Below the pieces are notes generated by a model. That model worked only from the letters and a program-made list of their open reading frames with translations, did not search any database and had not been told where the DNA came from. This document shows, in pieces, positions 29,678-32,669 of a stretch of 32,669 bases of DNA; position 1 is the first letter of the stretch; each line of letters begins with the position of its first letter. The position numbers were made by a program, and so were the translations under genes. The DNA comes from a bacterium (GTDB lineage Bacteria; Patescibacteriota; Saccharimonadia; CAILAD01; JADZBC01), in NCBI GenBank assembly GCA_020852295.1, contig JADZBC010000017.1, positions 1-32,669 on the forward strand, given 5' to 3'.

Positions 29678-31480
29678 ATGAATGCCGAGCCCAAAGATAA
29701 AAAGCCGCTTGGCAAATTTTTTACTCTCAGCCTCAGACTTCAGTGGCAATTAACCGGCTGGCGCAGTTTAGTATTTCCAGTTTTCGACGTCGGGCTCACT
29801 GTCATCTCAATTTGGCGAAGCTACCTCTATGCTCAAATAATCAACCTGATTGGATCGTACCTGGCAGGTAGAGTCGAGACCGTATTTCCACAATTCTGGT
29901 GGCTGATTATCATTACCGCCGCAACCGGTATTTTTGAGCCGGTAGCCCGAAATATTCAAAATTATTTCTCTGACAACATGAACCGACGTGCCGAGTATAA
30001 GCTGGACCAGTTAATCGCGAAGCGCTGTTCGGAGCTCGATGCACAGTATTTTGAAGATCCAAAATTTCAAGATGTTCTTTCTCGAGTCCAAAGGCTCAAT
30101 GTCGGCTGGATCATGAGAAACCTATCGGGTATTTTGAGTGACATCGTCACAATTGCGATCTCTGCCGTCGCAGTACTGCGTCTCAATTGGCTACTCTTTT
30201 TTATCGCAATCGTAGCGACATTACCTCGACTATACTCATCCTTTTATACCGCCGGTCGCTATCGAAAAATCAATATCATGCTCTCCGAAAAGCGCCGCCT
30301 GAATTGGTATTTACGCGACAACCTTACGGAGTGGCGAGCATTGATGGAGCTAAGGCCCGCTGGTGCGATAAAAAGTTTCTTCAAACGGATGGTCGGCAAT
30401 CAACAAGAAATGCTCGACGTTGAGATGAAGGCACAAAAGAAATTTTCACTCATTGAGGGGGCCAGTGACGTGATCGGGATTGCCGCTTCGGTGGTGTCTC
30501 GCGTCTGGCTATTCCTGCGGATCATATCTACCAAGGGTAGTTTTGGACTGGGCGACTACACGTTTTACGATAGCCTGATCTCACGCCTGGAAAATAGTAG
30601 CAGTTCTTTAGTACGTAATATTCGAGCCGTATATGAAGAACTTATTAATGTCGAGGACTATTTCATCCTTATGAATTCGGTGCCCGTAGTCGAACACCGC
30701 AGTGATGCCATCGTTCTCAAAGAAGGTTCTGGTATCCCAACAATCGAGTTTCGCAATGTCTCATTTACATACCCCGGAACACAGAAAAAAGTCCTCAATG
30801 GCCTGAGCTTTCACCTCCAGTCCGGTCAAAAGATGGCACTGATTGGAGTCAATGGCGCGGGCAAAACGACCATCGTCAAGCTACTGCTCCGTTTCTATGA
30901 CCCAAGCGAGGGACAAATACTGGTTGATGGAGTTGATTTGAAAGATATCAACCTCGAGAGCTGGTACAAAAAGCTGGCAATTATCCAGCAAGACTTCAAT
31001 CGCTATCCGCTGACAGTTGCCCAAAATATCACGTTTGATCCTATTGGCAGGGCGGACACCAAGAGACTGAAGCAGGCGATCTCAGACGCTCAAGCAGACT
31101 TCGTATATGATCTGCCGAAAGCCGAAAAGACAGTCCTAACTCGCTTCTTTGACGACTCAGTTGATCTCTCCGGTGGGCAGTGGCAAAAAATTGCCCTCGC
31201 GCGGGCCTTCTATCGTCAAGCCGAGATGCTTGTTCTTGATGAACCAACTAGCGCGATCGACGCTCGAGCGGAGGCTGCCATCTTTCATCGGCTCTGGCAG
31301 ATGCAAAAAGACAAGGGTGCGATTGTGATATCGCATCGCTTTAGTACCGTCCGCGACGCTGATCTCATCGTGGTCATCGACAATGGAAAAATTGCTGAAC
31401 TGGGCAACCACGAACTACTCATGAAGAAGGGCGGCGTTTACCACGAACTCTTCACCAAGCAAGCCAAAAGCTATCAGTAA
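29678..31480 (+). CDS. ABC exporter (membrane plus ATPase fused)
   Basis: A 600-aa half-transporter. The membrane domain (about 30-320) has about six helices. The ATPase has Walker A GVNGAGKTT (390-398), signature LSGGQWQK (497-504), Walker B MLVLDEPTSAIDA near 520, and the H-loop VISHRFSTV. It shares its domain layout with the GC-rich exporter at 24475-26259 but differs in codon use, start-site architecture and details (no A-loop match in detail, LSGGQW instead of LSGGQK). It is leaderless. Drug, lipid or peptide export is possible; none is indicated. Confidence 0.93.
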   Translation: MNAEPKDKKPLGKFFTLSLRLQWQLTGWRSLVFPVFDVGLTVISIWRSYLYAQIINLIGSYLAGRVETVFPQFWWLIIITAATGIFEPVARNIQNYFSDNMNRRAEYKLDQLIAKRCSELDAQYFEDPKFQDVLSRVQRLNVGWIMRNLSGILSDIVTIAISAVAVLRLNWLLFFIAIVATLPRLYSSFYTAGRYRKINIMLSEKRRLNWYLRDNLTEWRALMELRPAGAIKSFFKRMVGNQQEMLDVEMKAQKKFSLIEGASDVIGIAASVVSRVWLFLRIISTKGSFGLGDYTFYDSLISRLENSSSSLVRNIRAVYEELINVEDYFILMNSVPVVEHRSDAIVLKEGSGIPTIEFRNVSFTYPGTQKKVLNGLSFHLQSGQKMALIGVNGAGKTTIVKLLLRFYDPSEGQILVDGVDLKDINLESWYKKLAIIQQDFNRYPLTVAQNITFDPIGRADTKRLKQAISDAQADFVYDLPKAEKTVLTRFFDDSVDLSGGQWQKIALARAFYRQAEMLVLDEPTSAIDARAEAAIFHRLWQMQKDKGAIVISHRFSTVRDADLIVVIDNGKIAELGNHELLMKKGGVYHELFTKQAKSYQ

Positions 31481-31495
31481 GTTGCGTGGTAGGAG

Positions 31496-31501
31496 TATAA
31501 T
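31496..31501 (+). promoter_or_regulatory. -10 box before the ABC-2 genes
   Basis: TATAAT, 16 bases before the ATG at 31518. The predicted leader is about 10 bases, with AAGG as the only SD-like site. TATAAG at 31501-31506 is an alternative. Confidence 0.5.
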
Positions 31502-31517
31502 ATAAGCAAGGTAGCTT

Positions 31518-32390
31518 ATGTCATCGACTATTGTTCAGCTCAAAAAAATCACGAAACGTTATGGCCAAAAAAACGCCAATGATGCCGTTTCGCTATCGTT
31601 AACAAGTGGTGAAATCTACGGCTTTTTGGGCCCAAATGGCGCGGGGAAGACGACAGCGATTCGTATGATAATGGGGTTTGCTCACCCAACCGAAGGTAGT
31701 ATTAAACTCTTTGGCAAATACCGCCCGGGAGACGAAGCGGCACTCGCCAGAATCGGATTTCTTTCGGCCGACTCAGTTTTTTATCCGCAGTGGACAGCGA
31801 TGCAGCATATTCGCTTCGCCGACAGTCTGCATGGCGGCCACAAGCGCGCGCTCGAGCTTGCCAACCAATTTGGTCTCGAGCTAAATACTAAGTTTCACCG
31901 ACTATCATCAGGCAATAAACAAAAGCTTGGGTTGATCTTGGCACTCATGCATGACCCAGAGCTGCTTATCCTGGATGAGCCGACCCGCGGGCTCGACCCG
32001 CTCTTGCAGCAAGAACTTTATGAACTATTGCTCGACTTTGCTAAAAAGGACGGTACCGTCTTTATGTCGTCTCACAACTTAAGTGAGGTTGAGCACATTT
32101 GTGATCGGGTTGGCATTATTCGAAGCGGCAAATTGGTGGCCAACGAAACGATGCAGACCCTGCGGCAAATGCATGTCCACTCAGTGCGTGTGGTTTTTGC
32201 CAAATCGATACCAAGCGAGCTACTGAACCTCAAGAATGCTACGGTACAAAGCCAGCAGGACAAAGCACTCACGCTCCACGTTACCGGCGACCTCAACCCG
32301 TGCCTTCAGCTGGTCAGCAAACATAAGATAGTCGATATCCAGATAGATCATGTCAGCCTTGAGGATATGTTTATGAGGTATTACCAATGA
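31518..32390 (+). CDS. ABC-2-type transporter ATPase
   Basis: A 290-aa cytoplasmic ATPase of the CcmA/DrrA group that powers ABC-2 permeases for drug or lipid export. Walker A is GPNGAGKTT (38-46). The signature is LSSGNKQKLGL, an allowed variant of LSGGQ. Walker B is LLILDEPTRGLDP, and the H-loop is MSSHNLSEVEHICDRVG. A C-terminal beta-rich domain (about 215-290) is typical. Its stop codon overlaps the ATG of a permease gene (ATGA). Confidence 0.93.
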   Translation: MSSTIVQLKKITKRYGQKNANDAVSLSLTSGEIYGFLGPNGAGKTTAIRMIMGFAHPTEGSIKLFGKYRPGDEAALARIGFLSADSVFYPQWTAMQHIRFADSLHGGHKRALELANQFGLELNTKFHRLSSGNKQKLGLILALMHDPELLILDEPTRGLDPLLQQELYELLLDFAKKDGTVFMSSHNLSEVEHICDRVGIIRSGKLVANETMQTLRQMHVHSVRVVFAKSIPSELLNLKNATVQSQQDKALTLHVTGDLNPCLQLVSKHKIVDIQIDHVSLEDMFMRYYQ

Positions 32391-32669
32391 ACACACTGCG
32401 ACAGATATTTTATAGCGCCGCCAAGGAATTGCGACAACGCAAATGGGCACTCATCAGTTACTCAGCTATCTCCGTCGGCTTTGTCTGGCTTTATGTAGCG
32501 ATCTTTCCGTCATTTGCCAAAGAGTCCGAAAAATTCAATGAACTACTCAAGGCATATCCAAAAGCCCTACTCGAAGCGTTCAATATAAATCAATTGCAAT
32601 TGAGCAACATTGAGGGTTATATATCTGCCGAGCACTTTAGCTTCATTTGGCCCCTTATGGCGATTCTGC
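32387..32669 (+). CDS. ABC-2-type permease, cut off by the window end
   Basis: The first ~94 codons of an ABC-2 permease. The N-terminus MNTLRQIFYSAAKELRQRKWAL is a cytoplasmic amphipathic start, then one hydrophobic helix (about 23-42) and an extracytoplasmic segment. The start overlaps the ATPase stop codon by 4 bases, so it is the transporter partner. The rest lies beyond the window. Confidence 0.8.
   Translation, partial: MNTLRQIFYSAAKELRQRKWALISYSAISVGFVWLYVAIFPSFAKESEKFNELLKAYPKALLEAFNINQLQLSNIEGYISAEHFSFIWPLMAIL

Noticed and set aside
1-32669. Recoded UGA as in Gracilibacteria
   Set aside because: TGA is used as the stop in several overlapping gene pairs (for example at 12175, 21223 and 22284), and no gene needs read-through of TGA.
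1-32669. CRISPR array, tRNA, rRNA or insertion sequence
   Set aside because: No regularly spaced direct repeats, no cloverleaf with T-loop consensus, no rRNA-like stretch and no transposase motif were seen. The three-way junction at 26317-26373 looks superficially tRNA-like but lacks a T-loop (GTTCGA-type) and a CCA-proximal 7-bp acceptor in the right order.

Overview
The window looks like a chromosomal segment of a small-genome bacterium of the Patescibacteria/CPR, most probably a Saccharibacteria (TM7) relative. This is inferred from very compact packing, many genes with no untranslated leader, a sortase and exporter repertoire with no recognisable lipopolysaccharide or outer-membrane genes in view, and several proteins of unrecognised family. 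UGA is used as an ordinary stop in many genes, so this is not a UGA-recoding (Gracilibacteria-type) lineage. No rRNA, tRNA, CRISPR array, insertion sequence or phage gene was seen.

Two kinds of gene are interleaved. The majority have moderate GC and mixed codon use. Many of these have a -10 box (TATACT, TATAAT, TATCAT and similar, often preceded by TGN) lying 6-7 bases before the ATG, so the predicted transcript starts at or within a few bases of the start codon and carries no Shine-Dalgarno (SD) site. A minority class has strongly GC-biased codons. Its members have a promoter with near-consensus -35/-10 spacing, a real leader usually with an SD site, and their own terminator or hairpin. They sit as single-gene cassettes: 106-504, 715-1458, 11277-11071 (minus), 13889-14323, 26259-24475 (minus) and 28157-28399.

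Layout. 1-1520: two GC-rich cassettes (an unknown 132-aa protein and a site-2-type membrane protease). 1618-7128: a giant 1836-aa leaderless gene, alpha-solenoid-like with a cysteine-containing module and a C-terminal GNAT acetyltransferase domain. 7180-11004: MsrA, a small membrane protein, a VKOR-family protein, a SulP anion permease with STAS domain, and a glutathione-peroxidase-like protein (a redox theme). 11071-11277: small GC-rich coiled gene. 11473-13807: MacB/LolD-type ABC ATPase, FtsX-type permease and rhodanese in one operon. 13889-14323: GC-rich unknown. 14381-15396: three small genes, including a bPH2-type membrane protein and a zinc-ribbon-like protein. 15511-17648: tethered surface protein, class-F-like sortase and aspartate carbamoyltransferase. 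17749-22927: six-gene MoxR-DUF58-(small membrane protein)-VWA-VWA-TPR operon, followed by a leaderless PP2C-FHA fusion gene (22970-24406). 24475-26259 (minus): GC-rich ABC exporter with a long structured leader. 26564-28087: Pif1/RecD-like helicase. 28157-28399: GC-rich small gene. 28500-29652: alpha/beta hydrolase-like gene and an unknown. 29678-32669: a second ABC exporter and an ABC-2 ATPase/permease pair that runs off the end.

The strongest candidates for something new are the contrast between leaderless and SD-led GC-rich genes, the roughly 210-base leader of the GC-rich ABC exporter (a three-way junction with competing pairings and a tetO-like palindrome), and the giant solenoid-GNAT protein.
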